Below, piece after piece: positions 44,944-54,304 of a stretch of 64,000 bases of DNA. Below the pieces are notes generated by a model, which worked only from the letters and a program-made list of their open reading frames with translations, ran no database searches and had not been told where the DNA came from. The stretch lies in NCBI RefSeq assembly GCF_030551755.1, contig NZ_JAUPEC010000012.1:1-64000 (forward strand), read 5' to 3'. Origin of the DNA: Pseudocolwellia sp. AS88 (GTDB taxonomy: Bacteria; Pseudomonadota; Gammaproteobacteria; Enterobacterales; Alteromonadaceae). Position numbers and translations under genes: made by a program. How positions within the stretch are numbered: position 1 is the stretch's first letter; every line of letters starts with the position of its first letter.

Positions 44944-45727
44944 GCCTATGTATATAGAAGTTTTGGGCCAACAAAATGCAAATGCCCCGACTGTTGTATT
45001 TAGCTCTGGTTTAGGTGGCTCTGCTCATTTTTGGCAGGGGCAATTAAAAGAATTGTGTGAAAAATATAGAGTCGTTATATACGACCAGTTAGGAACAGGG
45101 CGAAGCCCAGCTCAATTACCCAAAAACTATAGCATTGAGCATATGGCTGATGAGCTGCAAGAAGCCCTAAATAAGCTTGATATTACTACTTTTCATTTCG
45201 TAGGTCATGCCCTTGGGGGGTTAGTGGGTTTAGTGTTGGCGCAACGAATACCAAAACAAATTATGAGCGCAGTGTTAGTGAATGCATGGAGCTACGCTAA
45301 CCCTCATACACTTCGCTGCTTTGCTATCCGGAAATCTTTGTTAGCAAGCGGTGATAATGCAGCTTATTTGAAGATGCAGGCACTGCTGTTGTATCCGCCA
45401 GACTGGATTAATGCAAATATTGGCAAACTGGAAGAAGAAGAGCGTCATATGCAGAAAAACTTTCCTGACATGGATAACTTGTTGTTGCGAATTGGAGCAC
45501 TTAGTCAATTTGATATTGATAAAGCACTAGCCAGTATTAATGTGAAAACGCTAGTAATTGCTAATAAAGATGATTTACTCGTTCCTTGGCAACAGTCAGA
45601 AAATTTAGCCAGTAAGCTACCATCGGCCTCGCTTTGTTTAATGGAATATGGCGGTCATGCGTCATCAATAAGCACGCCCGATGAGTTCAACCGCATACTC
45701 ATTGAGCATTTAGAAAATGTTTCTTAA
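44936..45727 (+). CDS. rutD: Alpha/beta hydrolase RutD
   Basis: 263 residues. [12 protein letters not shown] (~22-33) is the RutD-type oxyanion region; the nucleophile position is GHALGGL (Ala in place of Ser), with late Asp (~217) and GGHASS. RutD speeds aminoacrylate hydrolysis. Loss of the catalytic Ser is compatible with a role that does not use an acyl-enzyme. Overlaps rutC by 8 bp, so translation is coupled. Confidence 0.93.
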   Translation: MNKPMYIEVLGQQNANAPTVVFSSGLGGSAHFWQGQLKELCEKYRVVIYDQLGTGRSPAQLPKNYSIEHMADELQEALNKLDITTFHFVGHALGGLVGLVLAQRIPKQIMSAVLVNAWSYANPHTLRCFAIRKSLLASGDNAAYLKMQALLLYPPDWINANIGKLEEEERHMQKNFPDMDNLLLRIGALSQFDIDKALASINVKTLVIANKDDLLVPWQQSENLASKLPSASLCLMEYGGHASSISTPDEFNRILIEHLENVS

Positions 45728-45757
45728 GGCATTTACCCCATTAACCGGATTAAAAAT

Positions 45758-46348
45758 ATGAACACACCACTATCAAACGACGCACTAGCACAATTATTTA
45801 CCCAAGCGCATACCCACACCACTTGGCAAAACAAAGCAATTTCGAAAGACACTATCGCTCAACTGTATGAGCTAAGTAAATTAGGCCCAACATCTGCAAA
45901 TTGCTGTCCTGCACGCTTTGTATTTATTTGTTCAGATGAAGCCAGAGAAAAACTTAAACCCTGTTTATCAAGCGGAAATGTCGAGCAGACTATGACTGCA
46001 CCTTGCACGGTGATTGTGGCGTATGATGCGGAATTTTACGAAGCATTACCTAAGCTTTTCCCGTATGCAGATGCCCGCAGTTGGTTTACGTCTAGCCCTG
46101 ATGCTGCCTATGAAACTGCCATGCGCAATAGTTCCTTGCAAGGCGGATACTTAACATACGTGGCAAGAGCACTAGGTTTAGACACTGGGGCAATGTCAGG
46201 CTTTGACCCGAAATTACTAAACGAAACTTTTTTTGCTGACAGTACATGGAAAGTAAACTTCTTACTTAACATAGGCTACGGAGACGGCGAAAAAGTCCAC
46301 AAACGATTACCAAGACTGAGCTTTGAAGAAGCCTGTCAAATCATTTAA
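45758..46348 (+). CDS. rutE: Malonic semialdehyde reductase RutE
   Basis: 196 residues, nitroreductase-like flavoprotein with [16 protein letters not shown] (~47-62) and [11 protein letters not shown] (~143-153), as in RutE. Reduces toxic malonic semialdehyde to 3-hydroxypropionate. Here it may compete with the CoA-acylating dehydrogenase encoded two genes downstream. Confidence 0.95.
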   Translation: MNTPLSNDALAQLFTQAHTHTTWQNKAISKDTIAQLYELSKLGPTSANCCPARFVFICSDEAREKLKPCLSSGNVEQTMTAPCTVIVAYDAEFYEALPKLFPYADARSWFTSSPDAAYETAMRNSSLQGGYLTYVARALGLDTGAMSGFDPKLLNETFFADSTWKVNFLLNIGYGDGEKVHKRLPRLSFEEACQII

Positions 46349-46368
46349 CAAAAACGGAAGAGCTCACT

Positions 46369-46908
46369 ATGACATTAACCGCCACAAATATTACAGAAAT
46401 TGACACACAAACGAGTGTGTCTCCAGCAGCATTTCGAGACGGAATGGCCAGTTTAGCTGGCGCTGTCAGCATTGTTACCACCATCGGTAAAGCAGGCAAA
46501 GCAGGATTCACCGCAACGGCAGTGTGTAGCGTCAGTGATGACCCCGCCACCTTGCTAGTGTGTTTGAATCGTAGCGCTTCTGTACATCAAATTTTTATGC
46601 ACAGCACACATTTGGCTATAAATACTCTAGCTGATAAACAAGACAATTTATCCAACTTATTTGGTGGAAAAGCAGCTATGGGCGAACGTTTTGAGCAAGG
46701 AGACTGGGGTACTTTACAAACGGGTTGTCCTGTACTTAACACCGCGGCTGTTACTTTTGATTGTGAGATTATTGAGTGTAAAAGTGTTGCTACTCACGAT
46801 GTTATTTTTTGTCGAGTTCTAGACATTAAGCAAAATCTAGATGCTGGCGCATTGCTATATTATCAGCGTGGATATTACCATGTTACTAACAACACCCAAG
46901 CTAAATAA
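46369..46908 (+). CDS. rutF: Flavin reductase RutF
   Basis: 179 residues, flavin reductase-like domain: FRDGMASLAGAVSIVTT (~22-38), GFTATAVCSVSDDPATLLVCLN (split over ~46-67) and NTLADKQ. Makes FMNH2 from NADH for RutA. 20 bp after rutE with a GAG Shine-Dalgarno. Confidence 0.96.
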   Translation: MTLTATNITEIDTQTSVSPAAFRDGMASLAGAVSIVTTIGKAGKAGFTATAVCSVSDDPATLLVCLNRSASVHQIFMHSTHLAINTLADKQDNLSNLFGGKAAMGERFEQGDWGTLQTGCPVLNTAAVTFDCEIIECKSVATHDVIFCRVLDIKQNLDAGALLYYQRGYYHVTNNTQAK

Positions 46909-46933
46909 TTGTGCTAATAATAAGGATTAAAAT

Positions 46934-48424
46934 ATGAAAATAGTTGGGCACTTTATTAATGGGCAAATATGCTCACCCGAGGGTCGTTTTCAGGATGTGT
47001 ACAATCCTGCAACAGGGAAGGTTGAGAAACAGGTATTACTGGCATCACCAGCAACCGTAGCTGATGCGATTGGAATTGCCCAAGAGGCTTTCCCAAAATG
47101 GCGAAATACCCCTGTCGCCAAACGTGCACAAATAATGTTTAAATTTAAATTTCTTCTAGAGCAAAACGCCAAAAAAATTACTGATTTGATCGGGCAAGAG
47201 CACGGTAAAATAAGTCATGATGCAGCGGGTGAATTACAGCGCGGTATCGAAAATGTTGATTTTGCATGCGGCGCTCCGCAGCTGCTTAAAGGTGAATACA
47301 GTAAAAATGTTGGTCCTAACATAGACTCGTGGAGTGAGTTTCAACCACTCGGTGTAGTAAGTGGTATCACGCCCTTTAATTTCCCTGCAATGGTGCCTTT
47401 GTGGATGTTTCCTTTGGCAATAGTGTGTGGCAATACGTTTATACTAAAACCTTCTGAGCGTGACCCTAGTTGTGCTTTATATTTAGCCGAGTTACTCAAA
47501 GAAGCAGGCTTACCAGATGGTGTATTTAATGTGGTTAACGGTGATAAATCTGCCGTGGATGCAATATTGACAGACGAACGAATCAAGGCAGTTAGTTTTG
47601 TTGGTTCAACGCCTATCGCTCAATATATTTATGAAACTGCAAACGCTAATGGTAAACGTTGCCAAGCCCTCGGTGGAGCTAAAAATCACGCAATTGTGAT
47701 GCCTGATGCGGATATAGAAAACGCGGCTAATCAACTTTTAGGTGCTGCATTTGGTTCATCAGGCGAGCGCTGTATGGCCTTATCTGTTGTGCTTGCGGTT
47801 GGTGATAAAATTGCTGATCAACTCATTGATAAATTAAAAAACGGCATGGCAAGCTTGAAGGTCGGTGCTTACACCGACGATAGCAACGATTTTGGTCCAC
47901 TGATAACGTGCGCTCACAAAGAAAAAGTAGAGGGCTACATTAATCATGCGCAAGAACAAGGCGCAACTATTGTTGTTGATGGGCGTAACCCAACTGTTGA
48001 AGGTAATGATGAAGGCTTTTACGTAGGTGCCACACTGATTGATAAAGTGGGCGCTGATATGGATAGCTATAAAGCAGAAATCTTCGGTCCTGTGCTACAA
48101 GTAATGCGAGTAGAGTCGATGGAGCAAGCCATGACGCTCATAAATGATCACGAATATGGTAATGGTACTTGTATTTTTACCCGCGATGGAGAAGCCGCTC
48201 GTTATTTTTCTGACCACATTCAAGTGGGTATGGTAGGTATTAATGTGCCTTTGCCTGTACCTGTTGCTTATCACAGTTTTGGTGGTTGGAAACGTTCATT
48301 ATTTGGTGATTTACATGCCTATGGACCTGACGGTGTGCGCTTCTATACAAAACGTAAAACTATTACGCAAAGGTGGCCATCTAGTGGTATAAGAGAAGGC
48401 GTCAGCTTTTCGTTTCCTAGTTAG
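46934..48424 (+). CDS. mmsA: CoA-acylating (methyl)malonate-semialdehyde dehydrogenase
   Basis: 496 residues, aldehyde dehydrogenase fold with PFNFPAMVPLWMFP (~152-165), FVGSTPIAQYIYE (~219) and nucleophile Cys in SSGERCMALS (~282). The Cys context and lack of the general-base Glu pattern are typical of MmsA/IolA. Oxidises malonic semialdehyde with NAD and CoA to acetyl-CoA and CO2. Located 25 bp after rutF, it gives an energy-yielding fate for the rut product, which E. coli lacks in its operon. Confidence 0.95.
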   Translation: MKIVGHFINGQICSPEGRFQDVYNPATGKVEKQVLLASPATVADAIGIAQEAFPKWRNTPVAKRAQIMFKFKFLLEQNAKKITDLIGQEHGKISHDAAGELQRGIENVDFACGAPQLLKGEYSKNVGPNIDSWSEFQPLGVVSGITPFNFPAMVPLWMFPLAIVCGNTFILKPSERDPSCALYLAELLKEAGLPDGVFNVVNGDKSAVDAILTDERIKAVSFVGSTPIAQYIYETANANGKRCQALGGAKNHAIVMPDADIENAANQLLGAAFGSSGERCMALSVVLAVGDKIADQLIDKLKNGMASLKVGAYTDDSNDFGPLITCAHKEKVEGYINHAQEQGATIVVDGRNPTVEGNDEGFYVGATLIDKVGADMDSYKAEIFGPVLQVMRVESMEQAMTLINDHEYGNGTCIFTRDGEAARYFSDHIQVGMVGINVPLPVPVAYHSFGGWKRSLFGDLHAYGPDGVRFYTKRKTITQRWPSSGIREGVSFSFPS

Positions 48425-48514
48425 TTAAAACATTAAGTAATTCCAAAAGAAGAACTTAAAGCAGTCTAATAATAATAATTTTTTAATATAAACACGTTTA
48501 TAAAGGGGTTACAT

Positions 48515-50773
48515 ATGAATACTTACATTTCTAAGATATTAGTTAGCAACATCTCGCCTGTCGCTTTGGCTGTTGCGTTTGCCGTAACTTCCATTTCTCA
48601 AGCTGCTTATGCACAAGAGACTAAAGCTGCGGATGAAGAAGTAATTGAAGCGATCACTGTTACTGCCACTAAGCGCCAGCAAGTTATATATGAAGTACCA
48701 ATCGCAATAAGTGCATTTGATGGCGATATGCTAGCAGTGCAAGGTATTACTGACTTAACAGATGTTGGAAAGTTTGTTCCAAACTTAAGTGTAACTGGCT
48801 TTTCAGCTGGGCACACTTCTTCTGTAAATCCTTTTATTCGTGGTATTGGTCTGCAAGATCACCTCATTACAACTGATCCAGGTGTAAGTATTTATGTTGA
48901 TGGCGTTTATTTAGGCCGCCAAGTAGGACAGAACTGGAGCCTGAATAATATCGAGAGAATCGAGGTGCTTCGTGGCCCTCAAGGGACGTTATATGGTCGA
49001 AACTCAATTGGTGGCGCTATTAATATTATCACCAAAGAACCCGAACAAGGTGATGTAACTAAAATTAATACGGAATTTGGTACACGTGGTCGTGTTAAAG
49101 CAGACCTATTTGTCAATCATGCCTTATCTGACACCTTAGCCTTTAATATGAACCTTGCTTACAACACACGTGATGGTTTAGGTGAGTTTATCAACGTACC
49201 TAATGCCGAATATGATGTAGGCGAAACGGAAGATATTTCTGGTCGAGTTTCTGTTAAATACGAGCCATTTGATGATTTTCGAATGATACTAACCGCTGAT
49301 GCTAATAATGGTGATGGGGGTCTACGACCTTATACCGTGCTTATAGATGAATTGCCTGGAGGGCGCTTTTATAGCGGGACAAATGGTTTAGGCCTTGAAC
49401 TTAGAAATACAGATGTTACACCAGATGGTTTTGATATTTACGACAACGCTACTGGTGCTCCAGAAGTAACGAGCGTATCTAATGAAGCTCGCGGTCTAGC
49501 ACTTACCACTGAGTGGGATATTAACGACGAGTATACTGCCAAGGTTGTTGCAAGTAGTCGTTCATCCAAATACAAGGCCGGTCTTGATGATGACGGTACT
49601 ATCTTTTTATTAGACCAGTATCCTGAACGCGGAGAAGCTGACCAAACCTCAATTGAATTGCAATTAAATGGTTACATCAATAACTACACCGACTTTGTAG
49701 CCGGTCTTTATTACTTTAATGAAGAAGGAAGTAATCGCCAAGGTAGCGACTCAAGTTTTGATGGTGGTGGTAATACGTTTCAACTTGATCAAGAAACAAC
49801 GAGTAAAGCCATTTACTTAAATGTTCATCATGATCTTACTGACGAACTTAGTCTTTCGGGTGGTTTGCGATACACCGAAGATGAAAAAGAAGCATCTGCT
49901 AACGTATTTGATCCCCTAGGTACTGTTTTTGATTCAAATGACTGGGATGAGATAACATGGGAATTGGCAACTAGTTATACCTTCGAAAATGGCATGAACG
50001 GGTATGCGACAATTCAAAACGGTTACCAATCAGGCCAGTATCCGGCTCGCCCTTATTGTCTTATTGGTGAGTTTTTTGGTGCAGGTGGATTTGGTGACAT
50101 CGACGGCGCAACAGCTGCTGTAAATGCAAGCAACTGTTTTGTTGCGTCAGATAACATTACCGCAATCAACTATGAAATAGGTATTAAAGGTCGTGTAAAT
50201 GAATACTTTGATTTGAGTGTTGCGGTATTTAACACCGAGTTTGAAGATTTACCTTATCAAGTAAGCCGCGTAAGTGAAGTTGGTTTTGACACCGCGAACT
50301 TAGTGGTAGAGCAAACTTCTCGTGGTATAGAACTAGATACTACGCTAACAATTGGTAATTTTAGTATGTTAACCAGTATTGGTTTTATGGACGTAGAGGT
50401 GGATGAGCAAGATGGTTTTGAACCTGTTGCACCATTAACCCCGGATTTAACGTTTGCGATTGGACCAACTTATACCTTTGATCTTGAAGGTGGTGACAAA
50501 ATTCGTGCGCGAGTGGATTACTCATATCGTGGAGAAATGTATGGCGAGCCAAGTTCAGAACCTTCGCGTTTAACCACCATCGATAGTCGTGAGCTTGTTA
50601 ACTTCGATATTGCCTATACACCAGCCAGCGAAGCGTATACTGTTGCTTTATATGGTCGAAATGTTTTTGATGAGCGTTATGACAATGCACGATTAAATAC
50701 TGGCGATTATATTTTGCAAATTTTAAGCAACGATGCCAGCGAATTTGGTGTACGTTTTTCAACTGAGTTTTAA
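48515..50773 (+). CDS. TonB-dependent outer-membrane receptor
   Basis: 752 residues. Signal peptide (cleavage after AYA, ~33), EAITVTATKR plug start, plug domain (~50-160, RGPQGTLYGRNSIGGAINI), 22-strand barrel and terminal Phe (GVRFSTEF). Lies 90 bp after mmsA with no terminator between them; a terminator follows it. It is thus the end of the rut operon and probably imports a pyrimidine-related molecule or nucleoside; substrate inferred. No rutG uracil permease is present. Confidence 0.93.
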   Translation: MNTYISKILVSNISPVALAVAFAVTSISQAAYAQETKAADEEVIEAITVTATKRQQVIYEVPIAISAFDGDMLAVQGITDLTDVGKFVPNLSVTGFSAGHTSSVNPFIRGIGLQDHLITTDPGVSIYVDGVYLGRQVGQNWSLNNIERIEVLRGPQGTLYGRNSIGGAINIITKEPEQGDVTKINTEFGTRGRVKADLFVNHALSDTLAFNMNLAYNTRDGLGEFINVPNAEYDVGETEDISGRVSVKYEPFDDFRMILTADANNGDGGLRPYTVLIDELPGGRFYSGTNGLGLELRNTDVTPDGFDIYDNATGAPEVTSVSNEARGLALTTEWDINDEYTAKVVASSRSSKYKAGLDDDGTIFLLDQYPERGEADQTSIELQLNGYINNYTDFVAGLYYFNEEGSNRQGSDSSFDGGGNTFQLDQETTSKAIYLNVHHDLTDELSLSGGLRYTEDEKEASANVFDPLGTVFDSNDWDEITWELATSYTFENGMNGYATIQNGYQSGQYPARPYCLIGEFFGAGGFGDIDGATAAVNASNCFVASDNITAINYEIGIKGRVNEYFDLSVAVFNTEFEDLPYQVSRVSEVGFDTANLVVEQTSRGIELDTTLTIGNFSMLTSIGFMDVEVDEQDGFEPVAPLTPDLTFAIGPTYTFDLEGGDKIRARVDYSYRGEMYGEPSSEPSRLTTIDSRELVNFDIAYTPASEAYTVALYGRNVFDERYDNARLNTGDYILQILSNDASEFGVRFSTEF

Positions 50774-50828
50774 TAAATTATTTGAACCGTTATAAAAGAT
50801 AGCGATTACATATAAAGTAGGTGTTTAG

Positions 50829-50860
50829 AAGGCTGGTTGCTTATGACCGGCCTTTTTTAA
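50829..50860 (+). terminator. Terminator of the rut operon
   Basis: AAGGCTGGT (50829-50837) pairs with ACCGGCCTT (50846-50854), one G-T pair, followed by TTTTT. It ends the rutA to TonB-receptor transcript. Confidence 0.88.
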
Positions 50861-51011
50861 TCGCGATGCACATAAACTGCTGCTAGTGACTAGAATTTTA
50901 CGATTCATTACTTGTTATCTTTTTACAGTAAGCAATGTAGACACTAGCTTGGGATTTTAAATGCTAGCCGAACATAGAGATGTTGAAGAAACACTCAATA
51001 CACTAGTTGCT

Positions 51012-51911
51012 CTAATGGGTGATGTTGAATAATGCTGTTATCCAATCTACCGTTATGTTTAATACTTTATCTTTCTGACTTTTTTCAGGTTCATAAACAT
51101 TGAATATATGATCTGCACCACCTAGATAATAAACATCTTCACTCACTGCCGCACTTGCTTCAAAAATTTCTTTTTCATGTGCGGGTAAGTAGTCATCAGA
51201 ACCGCGAATTGCTAACAGATGTCCCTTAAATTCTCCTAAATTACGAATGGGATTATATCCCAACATCCCAATTACATGCTGCCTTGTTAAGGTTATGTCT
51301 GCCCATGTTTCTTTGAGTAAACTTTGCCCTTCATCAATTGCCTCTCTCACAGCCGAATAACTTTTAGGGAGCGTTACAATTTCATTAGGATTTAAAGCAC
51401 TAGACCACAACACTAGCCCCTTGAATGTTTCAGGGTGGCGGCTTACCAACTCCATTGCGGTTGCCCCCCCTAGGCTAAAACCTACAACTACTTTAGGTAA
51501 ACTTGGATATTGTTGTTGTAGATAATAAAGCGCAGACTCAGTATCTTCCATTCTACTTTTAAATGTACTGGTAAGAGTAAAGTTGCTACTTTCTCGCTCC
51601 GACTCACCTTGTACATCAAACCTTAATGATGCAATACAGTTAACTCGTAACTGTCTAGCTAAAGTTTTATACAGATCTCCAAGTTCGTCTTTCTGCCCAA
51701 CCCAACCATGGATTAACAATACCGCAGCTTCTGCTTCACAACTTGGCTGATCAAAAGTGGCGGTGGAACCCGAGCTTAAAACGACATCCTTAGATTCACC
51801 AGAGAAAGACTTTACTACATCAGTTAAGCTTCCATTAGAAGCAAAACTATAGCTAGCAAATGAAATACATAAGCTAACACCTACCAGAAATCGACTACAA
51901 AAATTATTCAT
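51012..51911 (-). CDS. Secreted alpha/beta hydrolase
   Basis: 299 residues from ATG 51911, which has GAGGTG 6 nt upstream; an ATG two codons earlier is too close to that site. Signal peptide (~1-27), oxyanion HGWVG (~75), nucleophile in GFSLGGA (~149), Asp in RGSDDYLP (~247) and His in GGADHIF (~276). Related to the 36-kb hydrolase in type but clearly distinct. Substrate unknown; monocistronic. Confidence 0.85.
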   Translation of the reverse strand: MNNFCSRFLVGVSLCISFASYSFASNGSLTDVVKSFSGESKDVVLSSGSTATFDQPSCEAEAAVLLIHGWVGQKDELGDLYKTLARQLRVNCIASLRFDVQGESERESSNFTLTSTFKSRMEDTESALYYLQQQYPSLPKVVVGFSLGGATAMELVSRHPETFKGLVLWSSALNPNEIVTLPKSYSAVREAIDEGQSLLKETWADITLTRQHVIGMLGYNPIRNLGEFKGHLLAIRGSDDYLPAHEKEIFEASAAVSEDVYYLGGADHIFNVYEPEKSQKDKVLNITVDWITALFNITH

Positions 51912-51965
51912 TATCATCACCTCAAAACCTATTGAAACCCTATAAGCAAAAATTTCTGCATGCAC

Positions 51966-52340
51966 CCGTGTTCACCTCACACGTATGTAATGGCTTAACT
52001 ATTTTAGACACCATATTAGACTCATTTTACTTCAAAATAACCTTTTTGCCCCGATAACCGGCTGCCATTAAACCTGCGGTAATAATTAATATGTCGGTCG
52101 TGATCAAAGTAGAATCTGAGAAGAGTATTTGTAGTATATGGCACTATTATACGGGTAAAAAGAAAAGAGCATATAGCTGCTTTTTACTCTGCTTTGAAAA
52201 CTATACATTTTTGTTTTGTAAAATTTACTTCTTTTTTAATCTATTTACTTACCAGAATAAAATAAAACATTAAATAACAATTAGTTAATAGTTGGCGCAA
52301 CTATCGCATTACAGTTGTTGAAGTAAATTTTAGTTTTTAG
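51966..52340. other. Intergenic region with no supported gene
   Basis: About 375 bp, AT-rich. A 60-codon frame at 52091-52273 has no ribosome site and a Phe/Lys/Tyr-rich, low-information translation, so it is not called. No repeat or RNA seen. Confidence 0.55.
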
Positions 52341-52352
52341 CGGAGAATTATT

Positions 52353-52547
52353 ATAAATATCAATAAAAACCAAAAGGCACCGGTATTAACACTGGTTGCT
52401 AATTCAGGCTTCACAGCTTGGACATACGATAAAGCTGATAATACTGGCGAACAAATTGACAAAGCAATCTCGGATGCAGTTAATGCTACAGAAGATACTT
52501 TTGTAGATATTAAAAAAGCTATGCGTACTAAAAACCAAGATTATTAG
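52353..52547 (+). pseudogene. Decayed paralogue of the 25.9-kb small lipoprotein (start codon lost)
   Basis: GGAGAATTATTATAAATATC here mirrors GGAGAATTACTATGAACATT before and across the start of the small lipoprotein at 26105 (minus strand): the ribosome site survives but ATG has become ATA. The frame then reads NINKNQKAPVLTLV like NINKNKSLLVLTIV, keeps TGEQIDKAISDAVNATED like AGEKIDHVVSDAKDATSD, but the lipobox LAACSE is now FTAWTY, without Cys. Probably non-functional. 64 codons, no internal stop. Confidence 0.8.
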
Positions 52548-52663
52548 GCCGTATTTTCACACAATCAGAAACACAGTTACTCATCAGTAATTATGAGTTT
52601 CTCAGTTCAGTAATTTAGTTTATCGACTACATAATATTTCTTTGTCGTCAGGAGTCACAATCA

Positions 52664-53134
52664 ATGAATAATACAATGCATTTAGTCATAAGAAGAGTAT
52701 TTGCCTTATCGTTTGCGCTGATTTTTTTAGGGTTAGCTGCAGCTATTTTGATCTCTTTAGTTATTAATGTGTTTAATCAACTCGCAACGGGTGTTGATAT
52801 TATGCAAATATTTTTAAATAGCATAAATACAGGCGTTATAGGTTTAGCCGTATTTGAGCTTGCACTCGTTATTAATAAAGAATATTCAAATAGTAAATTA
52901 GATGAACATGAAGATGATGCTATTGCAGTATTGCGAAGAACAATGCCGAGATTTATAGGTACGGTATGTGTTGCATTATCGCTTGAGGGATTGATTATGG
53001 TGATAAAGTATAGCCAATTAGATTTGGCGGGTAACCTTTATTATCCTGTGGCAATCATTTCTTGTACGGCACTTTTGTTAACTTCTTTAGGTTTGTTTTT
53101 ACACTTAACACGTAAGGATATTGTTAAATCTTAG
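52664..53134 (+). CDS. Unrecognised four-helix membrane protein
   Basis: 156 residues with hydrophobic segments at ~13-35, ~50-68, ~95-113 and ~125-146, and a charged loop EYSNSKLDEHEDDAIAVLRR (~70-90). I do not recognise the family; general layout is like small PsiE-type inner-membrane proteins. A ribosome site (AGGAGT, spacing 9) supports the start. No operon partners. Confidence 0.7.
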   Translation: MNNTMHLVIRRVFALSFALIFLGLAAAILISLVINVFNQLATGVDIMQIFLNSINTGVIGLAVFELALVINKEYSNSKLDEHEDDAIAVLRRTMPRFIGTVCVALSLEGLIMVIKYSQLDLAGNLYYPVAIISCTALLLTSLGLFLHLTRKDIVKS

Positions 53135-53624
53135 TAGCTTAAAAAGCATATGTTTTGAAACATTTTTCCATCAAAACATATCTGCATAAAATATAGGAGT
53201 GGCGTTAGAAATGACGCTGCTTACTACAACACTGACTTTCTAGAATATTTTTCCTTTGGTAATGCCTCGCTTAGATAAATCTTAATAGAGATAACCCCCC
53301 ACTTAGTTAGAAGCTTTATAGCAAACGTTCCACTTAGCTAAAATTAACCATGAGCTTCTTGCCTGAACATATCAAAGAACGAAATATATTATCCACTTTT
53401 GATGCGGGTAGAGAGAGATATGCACCTGAGTGGTGTAGATCAGGAAACCATCAACGTCGATTGTAAAATTTTCTTATACCTTGTTGTTTTTACAATTTTT
53501 TTACACAAGAGTTCTGTTAAATAAAGCATGAATTTAATTAAGTTATTGAATTTGTTTGTTTATATTTTGTGGTCTGTGATTTGCTTTGTACTTAGTAAGC
53601 TTTTAATTAGTACAAGGAAAACTT
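53135..53624. other. 490-bp gap upstream of outer-membrane protein genes
   Basis: AT-rich. Contains a 38-codon frame (53350-53466, MSFLPEHIKERNILSTFDAG start) that has no clear ribosome site and resembles no known small protein to me; it may be a gene remnant. AAGGAAA before 53625 is the ribosome site of the next gene. Confidence 0.5.
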
Positions 53625-54200
53625 ATGAAAAATAAATCATTAATATCTTTAGCTTTATCTCCGATGTTTTTAATTCCTGCTTATGCTGCAGACAATTCAT
53701 CTGTTGATACTCATGGTTTATATGTAGGTGCTGGTTATGGATTAATTAGTGCAGATAGCGAAAGTGATTTTGATGAAGATGATAATGCTTACAACGTTTA
53801 CATCGGTACTCAATTTAACGAATTTGTATCACTAGAAGGTGGCTACATTGATTTTGGCAAGTATGGCAACAGTAACATTAATGCTGAACTTGATGGTTAC
53901 ACTTTAGGGCTGAACTTAAGTTACCCGATTAACGATTATATTTCGTTATTTGTGAATGGAGGACAATTATGGTGGGACGCTGATATTGATAGCGCTGCCG
54001 GAAATACCTCAACAGATGGTAATGAATTCTTTTACGGAGCAGGAGCGACATTTGCTATTGCTCAAGATTGGGATTTAAAAGTGAATTATACGAGGTTTGA
54101 TTTCAATTTTGATGATGATGAAATTGGTGTTTTTTCGAATTTTGAGAACTTGGACACTGAAATTGATTATGCAAGCGTATCCGTTCAATACACATTTTAA
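53625..54200 (+). CDS. Outer-membrane beta-barrel protein (OmpA-like 8-strand)
   Basis: 191 residues. Signal peptide (cleavage after AYA, ~21), then alternating amphipathic strands with GLYVGAGYGLIS, EGGYIDFGKYG and a terminal aromatic strand VSVQYTF ending in Phe. Eight-strand porin-family barrel, unusually Asp-rich. Role probably structural or adhesive; no plug or enzyme motif. Confidence 0.88.
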   Translation: MKNKSLISLALSPMFLIPAYAADNSSVDTHGLYVGAGYGLISADSESDFDEDDNAYNVYIGTQFNEFVSLEGGYIDFGKYGNSNINAELDGYTLGLNLSYPINDYISLFVNGGQLWWDADIDSAAGNTSTDGNEFFYGAGATFAIAQDWDLKVNYTRFDFNFDDDEIGVFSNFENLDTEIDYASVSVQYTF

Positions 54201-54304
54201 ATCATCAAAGAACACTTAAAACATTTAACTAAATAACAACTTAATATATTGCATTTATTAAATATTAACTGAAAAAGCGCAATGTATTTAAACAAGGATC
54301 ACAT

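Noticed and set aside
52091-52273. 60-codon frame in the gap after the 51-kb hydrolase
   Set aside because: Translation is Phe/Tyr/Lys-rich with no pattern, no ribosome site and no neighbour support.
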